From contig CM041297.1 in the NCBI GenBank assembly GCA_023052935.1, positions 46,748,417-46,812,416 on the forward strand: a stretch of 64,000 nucleotides of DNA, given 5' to 3'. The stretch comes from Piezodorus guildinii. Lineage: Eukaryota; Arthropoda; Insecta; Hemiptera; Pentatomidae. The position numbers and the translations under genes were made by a program. Positions 1-10,159 of this stretch are shown piece by piece (within the stretch, counting starts at the first letter, position 1; each line of letters begins with the position of its first letter). A model generated the notes under the pieces. It had not been told where the DNA came from, did not search any database, and worked only from the letters and a program-made list of their open reading frames with translations.

Positions 1-494
1 CAGACCATAGATAAACAAAACAGGTATACAACTTATATTAACTTAAAAATTTTTTAAGGAGTATTCTAGCTGTTAATTACTTACTTACCAAAACTACCAA
101 CAATGGTAAACTTCTTTTAAAATGCTAATGAATACATCTTTATAATACTGTTTATTTTTTTAGCAATATTGAAGTTTTCAAAATTGTCCTGTTTTGTTAA
201 TATTACTATTAATAATATCATGTTTTCTGGCTACATTATAATTATAGATAAGCTAATTGACCATTCTATTCTAAAATTTAAAAATGGCAGCATCATTAAT
301 CATATTTCCTTGTTATTAACTCTAGTGGTTTATTAAAAAGTTGCTAAAGCATTTTTTTTTTTAATAATCCCTCAAACAGAAAAAAAAACGAAATACATTA
401 GTAAAAAGAAAATACCATATTATAACATGATAAATGAGTTAATGCCATACCTTTTTCTACCATCCTGGCAATTGAAGGGAGAATGATTCTAATA
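1..494. other. AT-rich intergenic sequence
   Basis: Nothing recognisable on either strand: short homopolymer runs, no open frame with family similarity and no clear repeat boundary. It ends at the TA that flanks the mariner element. Confidence 0.6.
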
Positions 495-1640
495 AATTGG
501 GTAGGTCCGAAAAGTTTGTGGAGAAATTTGGACAAAAATTAAAATTGGACAAACAGCTTAAAATTTATTTATTAGATTAATCTCCAAAATAATTACCACC
601 GTCAGCGATTACCCTTTCCCAACAGCTTGGAAGGTCCTTTAAACCTTTTTTTCCAAAAATCACTGTCCTACTGAAGAACAATAAAAGGTCTGTTTTAGAC
701 GTCATCTTCTGAAGAGCAGGATTTCCATTGTATAAAATTTTCGAGAAAACAGAAAAGATGGAAATCGAAGGAGCATGTGTCCTTAAAGAAACATGGGGCC
801 TAGCGTAGTCTTGTTGGAATAGCACTCCTTTCCGATTTGCCAACTCGGCCATTTCTCTTCAATTGCTGCCTCTAATCGATCTAACTGGGCGCAGTAAAAC
901 TCAGTACTTATAGTTTGGTTTTGTGGAAGAAGCTCAAAATGTATGGGTCCCTTCCAATTCCCACCAAATTCTGGGCATCACCTTTGTTGGATGCAAGCCT
1001 GCCTTTGGTGTTGCGAGCGGTGTTGATGTAGAGAATCCATTTTTCGTCGAGCAGTAACAACTTGTTTCAAAAATGGATCCTCCACATTTTTTTTCAGCAG
1101 CATATCACAACATGAAATCCTTTCAATAAGGTTCCTTTCACTGAGCTCATGGGGAACCTAGATCATCAAAAACGGTCAATTTGACAGGCTCTTAACTCCG
1201 CAGCTATCTCATGGACAGTAATTCGTGTATTATTTGCGATGACCGTCATAATATCTTTGACGTCAAGAGTTGAACTCCGGCCAGCCCGGGGTTGGTCTTC
1301 CAAATTGAAATCTGCTGATCTAAACCACGAAAACCACTTCTGAACCATGCTATCAGCGATTGAATAGCTGCCATACACGGCACGAATCTTTCGTGCAGTT
1401 TGGGCTGGTTTTTCCTTTTTTAAAAAAGAATACATAGTATGCCGAAAATGAACTGAATTGTCACTCATGTTGGTTTGCAATAAACTACACTACTGAGTCT
1501 TAATAAAGACAAAGTTCAGTTCATTCCATGAGGATTAAAGGCATATAAATAAAGATTAGCTTTGTGATTCATTTTTAGTAGAAAAATAAAAGGTAAATTT
1601 TATTTTAAAAATCTTAACGAACTTTTCAGACAACCCAATA
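495..1640 (-). mobile_element. mariner transposon, degraded
   Basis: About 1.15 kb bounded by imperfect terminal inverted repeats (left end starts near TTGGGTAGGTCCGAAAAG, right end finishes near CTTTTCAGACAACCCAA) and flanked by TA at 493-494 and 1641-1642, the standard mariner target duplication. The minus strand carries two separated pieces of mariner transposase, so this copy cannot make the enzyme. It lies upstream of the host genes and disrupts none of them. Confidence 0.88.
577..1480 (-). pseudogene. mariner transposase, broken
   Basis: The protein should bind the element's terminal repeats and cut and paste them. The N-terminal piece (1480 down to 1166) has the helix-turn-helix start of SETMAR/mariner enzymes, with ARKIRAVYG, WFSWFRSADFNLEDQPRAGR and VKDIMTVIANN. 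The C-terminal piece (852 down to 577) contains QQDYARPHVS, the region around the second catalytic aspartate (usually HDNARPH). The sequence between is no longer open in one frame. Intact family members are about 345 residues; only about 195 are readable here. It is a dead copy. Confidence 0.85.
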
Positions 1641-1703
1641 TAATAAGATTAAATCTAATACTATCTGCATTTTACTGATTCTTATAGTAACTTATAACCC
1701 TAA

Positions 1704-1840
1704 TATGAGAGAAGTTGGTTCAGGGTACAGTCAATGTAACACACAATTAAGCGTAAACTTAATTTATTGGTGCCAAATTAATTAAGTTTACCCTTAATTG
1801 TATGTTATATTGATTGCACCCTGAACCAACTTCTCTCATA
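1704..1840. repeat. 137-bp palindromic MITE
   Basis: Ends are perfect inverted copies: TATGAGAGAAGTTGGTTCAG at 1704 and its complement ending at 1840. Inner arms (AATTAAG... / ...CTTAATT) continue the palindrome, so the whole unit can fold. No coding capacity. A related, more diverged unit lies at 17522-17652. Confidence 0.75.
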
Positions 1841-2040
1841 TATACACACAGTCAACCATTGTCACTTCATTATAACCCTTATAGGTAATCAGAGACTGTT
1901 GCATGACATCTTTTAAGTATCTGACTAGAGTTTGTAATAATGAAGTAGCAGAAGTACAGGTAATGTTACCTGAGATTTAAAGAAATGTTTAGTAACACTG
2001 GTTTTATTTTAATGAAGAATATTCTCTAATAATCACATAA

Positions 2041-2275
2041 GTGACTTTATTAACTCTCCCAACATCCACAGTCTCCTTCAATTTAAATCTTCAGTCCACT
2101 CACTTGAAACCAGATCACGCCATTCTGACCTTAACACCCCTACTCACAGAACTAAATCTTTGATCATTCCTTTATTGTCTGCCTTAACCCTCTGGAATTC
2201 TCTACCAACCCGTATCTGCCATGCTGCTTCCTACTATCTATTTTCTACACCTTCTGTGATCCCAAATAGAAGATC
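2041..2275 (+). pseudogene. LINE ORF2 C-terminal remnant
   Basis: One plus-strand frame reads RSRHSDLNTPTHRTKS followed by LTLWNSLPTRI, the typical extreme C-terminus of non-LTR retrotransposon ORF2 proteins (an xLWNSLP block). No reverse transcriptase core remains. The clade cannot be assigned from this piece. Confidence 0.55.
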
Positions 2276-2736
2276 AGCAATTTTGATATGTCAATGCTAT
2301 ATATGTAACATCAAATGAATGAAAAGAAACGCGTATTGCACAAATTGTAATTTTTTTTTTTTTTTTTGAAGATTATTATTTTATTGAACATAGATTTTTT
2401 TTTTTTTGTTGAAAAGAAAAAATCAGAAGATTATTTATTTACTTATTTATTGACTCTAAAATTTTTGTTGTATAATATGTCTCCTTGTTCACCATTGTAA
2501 ATACTAATTAATCATTTTATTTTGTCTTTTGATGAGACATATGATATATTTCAATTGTACATAAATGTTATTCTTAGGCGACCTATTCACTATGAATATT
2601 TTTTTATTTCTATTCTATTCGAAGTAAAATACAATTTTATACATATGAAAAATACAAAAATATTAATACATTTACTATTAGACATATTTACATATAAGAA
2701 ATTGACTACAAATTTGTATCCACTTGTCCTGTATAT
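2276..2736. other. AT-rich spacer with T-runs
   Basis: Contains T-runs near 2350 and 2397 and no credible gene. It probably includes the 3' flank of the minus-strand MADF-BESS gene. No clear AATAAA on the minus strand can be tied to that gene. Confidence 0.4.
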
Positions 2737-2749
2737 TCACCTTTGAAAA

Positions 2750-3213
2750 CTACTGCGGTGAGTTACAATTACTTGGGGAATGCTCCATAAGTTGTGACTG
2801 AACAAGTGAAGAGGGTATTGGTGTTTCAGGATCAGATTGATCCTCACAGTATGGAAGTGCTGAAGGAGAAGATGGGTTACTTGAGGCCTGTTGTGGTTAT
2901 AATGTTGCTGTGAGTACATCTCTGTTTCGGCTTCATAGACAAAATTATTTATTTGTTGCATCAAGATACTCCTTTCCTCATCGCTGAACTTTTGAAGTTT
3001 GGCAGCTATAAAATCCCCAAATTTTATGCACTCATTTTGAATGGGATCAATGATCGGATGTTCCTTCTTCATGGAGTACTTCTTGGAGGAGTAAAATGAT
3101 TTTGTGGAGGGTTCATCTTCATTTTGGAGGGTGCTCTCATGTCTTGAATGATGTGCGATTGGTGTTTCATTATTTTCACCTGAACCATCTTGTGTGGCTT
3201 TTTCATTAACAAC
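2750..3213 (-). CDS. MADF-BESS protein, BESS exon (frameshifted)
   Basis: Last exon of a minus-strand MADF-BESS gene. These are insect nuclear DNA-binding proteins in which MADF contacts DNA and BESS mediates protein contacts. The acceptor is a TACAG just above 3213. The exon reads VVNEKATQDGSG, then the BESS-like block (QNECIKFGDFIAAKLQKFS, then DEERSILMQQINNFVYEAE). Near 2884-2900 the frame that continues changes. The original frame runs on as unlikely sequence to about 2737. A frame shifted by one base reads SSNPSSPSALPYCEDQSDPE and a Ser/Pro-rich tail to a stop at 2750-2752, which looks like the true C-terminus. This is either a real 1-nt deletion or an assembly error. Confidence 0.72.
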
Positions 3214-3454
3214 CTGTACCAAAAACATAGTTTTAAAAAATTTATGTATAATTGCCTTTAATAAAAATAAAAATACGATGGGCCAAAAAAATACTGGACA
3301 ATTTTTCTAGGCCACACTTTCAGTATTTATCAGTTCACAGTAGAACTAATAAAGATAATATTAAAAATTTACTTCAATGCTCAGGCAAAATAAAAAAATA
3401 TTTATTGTCAGTTTGTCTACCCTTCTTCTTTTACATCTTTTTTTTGTTGATTTA

Positions 3455-3775
3455 TACAGTGGAGACAAAAAAATTCGTAGACCAGACAAATGTCCAAACT
3501 GAAAGATAATACTACAAAAATGGCTCCTTAAGTGTTTAATTGTCATATTTTCCGGTTAACATTAAAGATCTATTTTTGCACAATTATCTTTCAATTTTTA
3601 TCATTTGGTGTTTGTATACAAATAAGAGATCATGTAATTTTCTTTACTATTGAAAATTATTTATTTATATATCTTGTGTGTTATCCAATCCATCAGTTAA
3701 TTTATATTCAATAAATAAATAAGCATTATTTTTATTTTAAAAAATTGTGTAGGAATACTGTTTTTGACCACTGTA
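3455..3775. repeat. Tc1-like MITE in MADF-BESS intron
   Basis: About 320 bp with terminal inverted repeats: TACAGTGGAGACAAAAAAA on the left, and on the right the complement of TACAGTGGTCAAAAACAG. A TA target lies at each end. This is the usual look of a small non-autonomous Tc1/mariner derivative. No transposase remnant. Confidence 0.65.
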
Positions 3776-4467
3776 TGTTTATATAAGATAAATATTAATG
3801 CCAACATAATTTTTTTTTTTTGTCGTTTTCTGTCTTTCAAGAGCATCATACTAGAACAGAACTATTTGCTTTTGTATGGATTTTAGTGTCTTCGCCTTGC
3901 ACGTCCATCTCTCTCTTGATCTAACACGAAAAATTGTAAACTAAATTTTTAATTTTTCTTTCAATTGCCAATAGCAGAATCGCGCCTCGTCGTTTGGTTC
4001 TACCTCTGTGGTTGTTCAATTTGGTATCTCACAATACTGGACGCTCAGGATATAAGTTGACTGAAATCGTGAGAATTCACTATCACCAATTCTTACAATT
4101 TTCACCAACCTGTTCTCTCGCAGTGTAGCAAGGCCTTACTTTAAAAAGGGTAAGCTTGGAGAACCTAGTTACCAAAAAAAAGGCATAGTGTCGTGAGAGC
4201 AACAAATTTTCACAGGCTTTAGACAACTAGTCTTCTTGCAGTCGTGATGCTCTGTAGTCTAGAAGATTGTGGACTTTTTATTTCATAATTCACTACATTT
4301 TTATATGCATTATCTTATGCAATTTTTTAAGGGATCCAATCATTAATTATCTATTGTGGGGCCTCATGGAACATAATTATATAATGTGACAACACCTCCT
4401 GAATCACCTCTACTTCTTTGAGGAACATCAAATTTTTCAACTTGATAAAAATATTTGAAGTACTTAC
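3776..4467. other. MADF-BESS intron, no recognised content
   Basis: Intronic sequence on the minus-strand gene model. I found no further exon, element end or RNA gene in it. Confidence 0.45.
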
Positions 4468-4555
4468 AAAATTGTTTGGGTGAATGGGTGCCCTATCTTG
4501 GAGAAAATCAAAGATTTGTAAGCAAACCACCTGCTTTGGTAAATTTCTTCTGGTC
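4468..4555 (-). CDS. MADF-BESS protein, middle exon
   Basis: An 88-nt minus-strand exon between TTTTCAG and GTAAGT. It starts PEEIYQSRWFAYKSLIF, the conserved end of the MADF domain (consensus near eeiYxSkWFAYxsl.Fl). Its phase joins the upstream exon if that exon uses its GTACGT donor. After YKSLIF the expected continuation, LQDRAPIHPNNF, is in another frame. One T missing from the run at 4504-4507 (A-run on the plus strand) explains this, and the shifted frame then joins the BESS exon in phase. Confidence 0.72.
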
Positions 4556-4635
4556 CTGAAAATAAGAAATTTTCAATGAAAAAATTAATAATCCATTTTA
4601 AATTAACAATTAATTTTTAATAGTAATATTTTTTT

Positions 4636-5104
4636 TTTCTAGAATTTATAAAACTATTATTCTTCCGACGGTTCTTTACGGAAGTGAAACGTGGTCGCTT
4701 ACTTTGAAGGATGAAAAACGGTTTAAGGTTTTCGAAAATAAGGTACTACGTAAAATATTTGGTCCGAGGAGAGATGAGGCTACTGGGGAGTTTAGAAGGT
4801 TGCACAACGCGGAATTGCGGAACTTGTATCCTGTGAATATGATTGAGTTGATAGCATCGCGGAGATTCAAACGGGCACGTAAAGTTGTTGGGCTCGGTGA
4901 GGAACGGATTCCGAGAAAGTTGGTATTCGCTGATCCGACTGGTAGGCGTCCGAAAGGCAGGCCAAAGCGTCGATGGGAGGATTGCGTTAAGGCTGATCTC
5001 GGGGGCTTGGGCTTGAAAGGTTAACATTGGACGAGTCGTTGTAGGCAGACTTTGGTGGTATCGGTATCGACCTTCGGGGTTCGGTAAGCCTATTATTATT
5101 ATAT
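4636..5104 (+). mobile_element. RTE-type LINE, 5'-truncated 3' end
   Basis: The plus strand encodes the C-terminus of the same RTE reverse transcriptase as the long copy at 19540-21047: RLHNAELRNLYPVN, then RPKGRPKRRWEDCVKADLGG. It ends in a short ATT repeat tail, typical of RTE. Flanking ATATTTTTTT copies at about 4625 and 5101 look like a target duplication. It is inserted in the MADF-BESS intron, antisense to that gene. Confidence 0.8.
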
Positions 5105-5908
5105 TTTTTTATAATCTAATGATGAATTTAAACAAAACAACAAATCAATAATTTAATTGTTAATTATAAATCCGTAATATTATAATCTCTAATTTTAGTT
5201 AATTATAATCACTAATGAACAGTTGTAATTGCCAATGAAAACAATATCACATTTTTCTTTAGTTCTTTGATTATTCAAAAACTATACCTCCTTATAAACA
5301 TATTTGGGGTAAAAATCCATTGTGTAACAATTTGGAGCATTATTTGAAAACGTTTTGAAATAAACACTTATTTTAAGGATTTAGTTTAAAAGCTTATAAT
5401 TTAAGACTTATCTTTCTACTATTAAAGCTTTAAGTTGTTTATTTCAGAGAAAAATATCAATTTAGTTTTAAGGGACATAATAGTCTTTCGGTACAAAATC
5501 TAAACCATGGAACAGAAAAATAATAAAACGAGTGTACATGTGGTTGTACATAGTCTTAAAACTGAACAATGGCATGAATTTTGAGTATAGGTCTAAAAAT
5601 GCTTTGTTTATTTTTTTATACAATATAATAGATTATTATTTCCCCAATCACTGCAAATTTTATATACTCAGGTTACTACTTGTCTTAGTAATTAGCATTG
5701 TAAATAGATATAATGTAAAATAAATGAATTGTACTTTTAAGATTTTTTTGTCTCAGAACTACTCTGCTCGTAACGGCGTAAAAAACTCTCAGCTACACAA
5801 TACGCCTGATTTTTAGGCTTACAAATATCAGCTATTATAATAAGTTAGTCTATGGTTTTAAATTTTATTCTTTAGGTCTATATTCTATGAGTTAGTATCG
5901 ATATTGCT
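5105..5908. other. AT-rich MADF-BESS intron
   Basis: No exon, repeat boundary or RNA gene recognised. Short open frames here lack any family signature. Confidence 0.45.
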
Positions 5909-5952
5909 TGCCTACATTTCGGCCCAATCAAGCGAGTCATGATCAGGCTACC
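5909..5952 (-). ncRNA. decayed hammerhead-like motif
   Basis: On the minus strand this reads CTGATCATGACTC, a loop, then GGGCCGAAATGT. It aligns base by base with the better copy at 52634-52674 (CTGATGATGGCTC, then GAGCCGAAACGT). Stem II no longer pairs fully, so this is a fossil. It is probably the tail of an old Penelope-like insertion. Confidence 0.4.
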
Positions 5953-5997
5953 AACATTATGCTATATATATATATTAAATTTAAATGATGTAATTAC

Positions 5998-6249
5998 GTA
6001 CTTTCTGTAACGGCTATCGACTTCTTCGTTTTCATCTTCTCCCTCCTGTAAGGAAGACAGAAGTGAAGCCATCTTTACCTTTAATTCTGCGGATTCGCAC
6101 CCAATTTCATTTGCAATGAGGGTCCAGGCTTCGGCTTTCTTTTTTTTTATATGGTAGTTATTATCTGTCGGATCCCACAATTCTGGTCTTTCTCGGTACA
6201 AATCTACAAGCTTCAAAAGTTTTTCGTGGTCCCATCCAAATGCGCACAT
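5998..6249 (-). CDS. MADF-BESS protein, MADF exon (frameshifted)
   Basis: First recognised exon, starting at the ATG complementary to 6247-6249. It opens directly into a MADF domain: WDHEKLLKLVDLYRERPELW, then KKKAEAWTLIANEIG and ELKVKMASLLSS. The family then continues FRREKMKTKKS. Here that continuation is one base out of frame, and removing the T at about 6049 (an A on the minus strand) restores it. In that frame the exon ends at a GTACGT donor (about 6002) in phase with the next exon. An alternative is a cryptic acceptor at the pyrimidine-rich TTACAG there, but the unbroken homology favours a 1-nt insertion. Usual proteins are 200-400 residues. Confidence 0.75.
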
Positions 6250-6359
6250 GATGCTGAAGAAACTTCAAAACTAAAATAAAAAAAAATATCAAAAATAATT
6301 ATACGATATTTCTGAATAAAAAAAAAAAATTGAAGACTGATTTAAGCAATCATATAACT

Positions 6360-6660
6360 AAACCCATCACCCAAATACAATATTCTGAACAGACACTATT
6401 TTTTCGATGAACCGAAGCCTCGTGTTTGCTGATGCGCAAGGTTGCACAGTGCTGCGCACTTTAGAGCGAGAACAACCCACGTCATAAGACGGCGCTCCCT
6501 GCAGTTGAACTTGAGCAGCTTGGAGCAAAAAGGCGCGGAGCCAAAGGCCTGGCGGAACACAGATGCTGTTTTCGATGTTTGCTAGAGTTCGCTTGCGAGA
6601 GCATCCTAGCGGCATTTCTACGAAGCTAGGGTATGTTGTTACCGATTTTCACTGTACCTG
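6360..6660. promoter_or_regulatory. GC-richer block upstream of MADF-BESS
   Basis: About 300 bp of clearly higher GC than its surroundings, just 5' of the MADF start codon on the minus strand, so a promoter or 5' UTR is plausible. It contains (6592-6626) a block of about 30 bp, with GAGAGCATCCTAGCGG and TTTCTACGAAGCT, that recurs inverted at 11840-11872, just upstream of the ARH3-like gene. No TATA box or initiator could be fixed. Confidence 0.35.
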
Positions 6661-6706
6661 TTCCAGCCCGTTCCAAATTACCGACTCAGTTCCACTACAA
6701 AAAAAA

Positions 6707-6710
<4 letters not shown>

Positions 6711-6752
<42 letters not shown>

Positions 6753-6782
6753 TGTGTGTGTGTGTGTTGTGTGTGTGTGAGA
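6711..6782. repeat. (TA)n-(TG)n microsatellite
   Basis: About 36 bp of alternating TA followed by interrupted TG repeats. Both strands give open frames of Tyr-Ile or Thr-His repeats that are not genes. Confidence 0.95.
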
Positions 6783-6789
6783 AATAATA

Positions 6790-7525
6790 GCGAAGAAGAT
6801 AAACGATTAAGGATTGTTTATACTTAGCTTTTCTAAATTCCTCACAAAATTGAAAGAAATTCAGTAGCAAAGCTTCACCTGATTTTATTTAACAATTGCA
6901 TTATATTTATAATAACAAAAGAACATAGCTTTAATAACAACCAACTAAAAATATAAATTAACTTGTATAAATCCCGTCTATTCAGCCACTTCCTGTCCAT
7001 TCAATTCGCCAAGATTCTCATGTAAATTTGCTAATTTCAGTTGAAATCGATAAATAAAAAAGATAGATGCCTTTACTTATTTTATTCCAAAAATGTACCA
7101 TAAAATATTATTTGGAATGTTAACTTTTCAAATAAGTAATTTAGCTCATATATTATTTTATAAAAATTGAGAATTTGGTTAAAATTAATTTACTGTATTC
7201 AAATTAATATACTGCAGGTACACTAAAATAATAATTATAAAGACAGCAAGTAAAAAAAATATACATATACATATTAAGCCATAAACTTGACAAACAATTC
7301 CAATTTATAAAACCGATATTCCCTCGCGCGGATCTCATTATGGAGAGCGTCCCACGTATGGCGGATGTGGGGATGATCGGTGGAATTTCCTCGTGCGGAA
7401 GTGCTCTGGCTAGTTGATGACTTGTGACCACATGAGATGGGCCTCAGGCTTGCTTCGAAGCCTACTCACATCATGATCCTGAGGTAAAACGCCCATATCG
7501 AATAAACTAGCCCGTTCGAGCCCCG
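6790..7525. other. intergenic, with a GC-richer patch
   Basis: 6790-7310 is featureless AT-rich DNA. 7315-7525 is GC-richer, contains the palindrome GGCTTGCTTCGAAGCC and runs straight into the RTE fragment. It may be another repeat, but I do not recognise it. Confidence 0.4.
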
Positions 7526-7843
7526 ATTAAAGACGGGAAATGTGTGTTATTATTCAGTTGCTAAATTACTTGGTTTGCGGCTTTTGTCTAAAAACTTAAA
7601 GGTTAGAATTTATAAAACTATTATTCTTCCGACGATCCTTTACGGATGTGAAACGAGGCCGCTTATTTTGAAGGATGAACAGCGACTTAAGGTTTTCGAA
7701 AATAAGGTACTGTGTAAAATATTTGGTCCGAAGAGAGATGAGGCCACTGGGGAGTTTAGAAGGTTGTACAACGCGGAATTGCGGAACTTGTATCCTGTGA
7801 ATATAATTGAGTTAATAGCATTGCGGAGACTCCAAAAAAAATC
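7526..7843 (+). pseudogene. RTE LINE internal fragment
   Basis: The plus strand encodes CYYSVAKLLGLRLLSKNLKV, TIILPTILYGCETRPLILK, then FGPKRDEATGEFRRLYNAE, the thumb/C-terminal part of the RTE reverse transcriptase found intact at 19540-21047. It is truncated at both ends, is followed by an A-rich stretch, and lacks the catalytic core. Confidence 0.8.
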
Positions 7844-8021
7844 CAACTGATAAAATGACAAGGAATAAATAGAAATCTACATCATGTTACTTTTATTGTT
7901 GTTTAGGTTTATCAATTGTCATACTTTTCCACTCTCTTTTTAACTTTTTTATTTGCTTGAAATGGAGCTGACAAAAACCCTGCTATATGGCATTAATTTG
8001 TTTAAAAACCGCTTATATTAG

Positions 8022-8260
8022 TAAGTGGAACGCTTGGAACAGATCTGGAACGGTGGAACGTTTAAAACAGCGGAACAGATCTGGAACGGTGCCTGTCTCT
8101 TGTGCTCATATTGACAGGAGCTTCTATATTGACAATGTGTTTCCCAAGTTCCTGTAACACGAAGTTTGAATGAAAAGATTGAAATATGTCCTACAACTGT
8201 TTCCTGTCTCATGTGCCCATATTGATAATGTGTTTTCCAAGTTCCTGCAACACTTGAATT
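8022..8260. repeat. short tandem duplications
   Basis: CGGAACAGATCTGGAACGGT (and close variants) occurs twice within about 60 bp at 8035-8093. A longer block (CTGTCTC.TGTG, CATATTGA, AATGTGTTT.CCAAGTTCCT) occurs at about 8093-8160 and again at 8200-8254. No coding function seen. Confidence 0.6.
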
Positions 8261-8542
8261 TAGAATACTGCATTTTTACTGTAAAGTTGATTCTCTTACT
8301 CGGGTCTATTACCGAAAACGTAGGAGCAAGGCAAACAATGAATAAATCACTATACGTTTTCAGGAAATAAGATTTTTTTATTACAAAAACAAATGGCTAT
8401 TTATTAATTTATTAGAAAAACAAAAAGAATTTTTACAACGTACTACATTGGCGTGTGCCCAACATGCGTAGCGATATTATATATATTTATAATGATATAT
8501 TATATAAATATTATATTATAATAATACATATGTTCACGCATA

Positions 8543-9410
8543 TGTTACGGCCTGATAAGGTTTTTTTTAAAATAGTTATTTTAAATATAATTATAAGTTT
8601 TTAAACGAGAGCAGTAGAAGAGAAAGACAGAAGACGATCGTACTTCAATTGTTTTTTGACTGCCTCGTGCCAGTCGAGTCTTAAGCTAGCGTCTGAGCGG
8701 TGAAGATGTGCCGTATATAGACCCAAGATTCCTCTCAACGTTTGAACGTTTGGAAACGAATTTCTTCATCTTCTCATCGTTCCCCTTGGAACTTGGAAGA
8801 GCCGCCTTACGGTCATTTTCAACACCCAAGAGAACTTCGTCCAAGCCGCCCTGCGGTAATTTTCTTCAATACTCAAGACGACTTCGTTCAAGCCGCCCTG
8901 CGGTCGTTTTCTTCAACACTCAACTGGACATCTTTACGTGAATATAACCTATCTTTATCCATTAATGGAACATTTAATTTCTTAATTTTCATTTTTGAAG
9001 CTGTTTAATTATAATTAGGTTAATTTTTCTTTTTATAAATTTATTAGGTTAATTTGTTTCTTATCATCCTTATATGTATTTCAGTGTATTAAATGTATTG
9101 TGATTCGTCGTTTGCTTTCATTATTTTTATTTATTTTAAATCTATACAGTCCACTTATTTATTTCAATAGAACCACCCTCAATTTTGAGTTGTCACTTGA
9201 AAGTACTATTCTTTCACGGATAGCCCAGCGTATACAAATTTTTGGTACTCCGGGTCGTGGATCTATTTTTTGTCTACAAATTTTCGGCCCTCTGGCGGAA
9301 CGGATCACAATACATTCCATACAGCTATCTCTTATTGTTTCATTTAGCCTTCTAAATAATTATTTAATTTAGGTTTAAATTTATTGGAATTCAAACATTT
9401 CAGCAAGTGT
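8543..9410 (+). mobile_element. BEL/Pao-type 5' LTR
   Basis: Starts TGTTACGGCCTG, a common start of BEL-clade LTRs, and is followed after about 0.87 kb by TAGGTGCCAGTTGGGAAAC, which looks like a primer-binding region. A gag-like frame then begins. No second LTR exists in the window, so the element is a 5' remnant. The exact 3' edge of the LTR (about 9400-9412) is uncertain. Confidence 0.6.
8800..8927 (+). repeat. 47-bp tandem repeat inside the LTR
   Basis: Three imperfect units built on AGCCGCCCTGCGGT, TTTTCTTCAA and ACTCAAGACGACTTCGT. The unit is GC-rich within an AT-rich LTR and may be a transcriptional element of the retrotransposon. Confidence 0.8.
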
Positions 9411-9530
9411 TAGGTGCCAGTTGGGAAACATATCGTTATTTGAATTTCAGTTTATTTTTTTGTGATCAATCACATTTCGTTTTTCTCATCTTGTTTAACA
9501 TATAGATTTTGTCAATTGTTTAAACTAAAA

Positions 9531-9884
9531 ATGGGTCCAAAAATTGATAATGAGGTAGTATTGAGCTCCCTGTTGGACGAATTAGAGGACTTAAGGGACG
9601 ATATACACGAAACAAATGAAATAGGTCAGGCTACAACAAAAAATTCAGAATTATTTCCGGTTTTTAAAGCTAGGTTATCACGACTGGACGCTACTTTCCA
9701 AAAGTTCACTAAAACTGTCACAGAAGTGAAACAATATGCTAAATTACTAAACAAAGATTGCAGTGAGTATGACAACATTAGAAAGGAGACCCGCCATAAA
9801 TTTTATGAAGATGCTGCTTCATGTGTTTTGGGAGACAGGATTTATATTTTGTTTGGAAATTGCAGTAGTGACAAGAAAACCTAA
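9531..9884 (+). pseudogene. BEL/Pao gag N-terminal fragment
   Basis: An ATG-started frame of about 117 residues (MGPKIDNEVVLSS, then KARLSRLDATFQKFTKTVTE) with the helical N-terminal pattern of BEL/Pao gag. It stops soon after ASCVLGDR, where similarity seems lost. No protease, RT or integrase follows. The family call rests mainly on the LTR and primer-site context. Confidence 0.5.
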
Positions 9885-10159
9885 CAACGGGCCTCTTATC
9901 TCGACGGTGGTTGCGTTAGCGGTGTTGTCGCAGCGAGTCGGGCAAATTGAAGGTTTTGTCACACTGGTCACAGTTGAATATCGCGGATTATTTTTGAGAT
10001 AAATAGAAACGAAGGAATCATTAAACTTCAAGGGAAAGTAAGTATGGGAGAGAGACGCCGAGAAAACCAATTGCGAGGTTGACAGCGGTAAAGTGATAAG
10101 AATTCAAGAGGAGGTAAGAAAGAGGAGGATGAGGTCAGTATATAAAATATAAAGGAATA

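Noticed and set aside
5998..6060. Cryptic intron ending at TTACAG inside the MADF exon
   Set aside because: Homology to MADF proteins runs straight through the site; a 1-nt insertion explains the frame better, though RNA data could overturn this.
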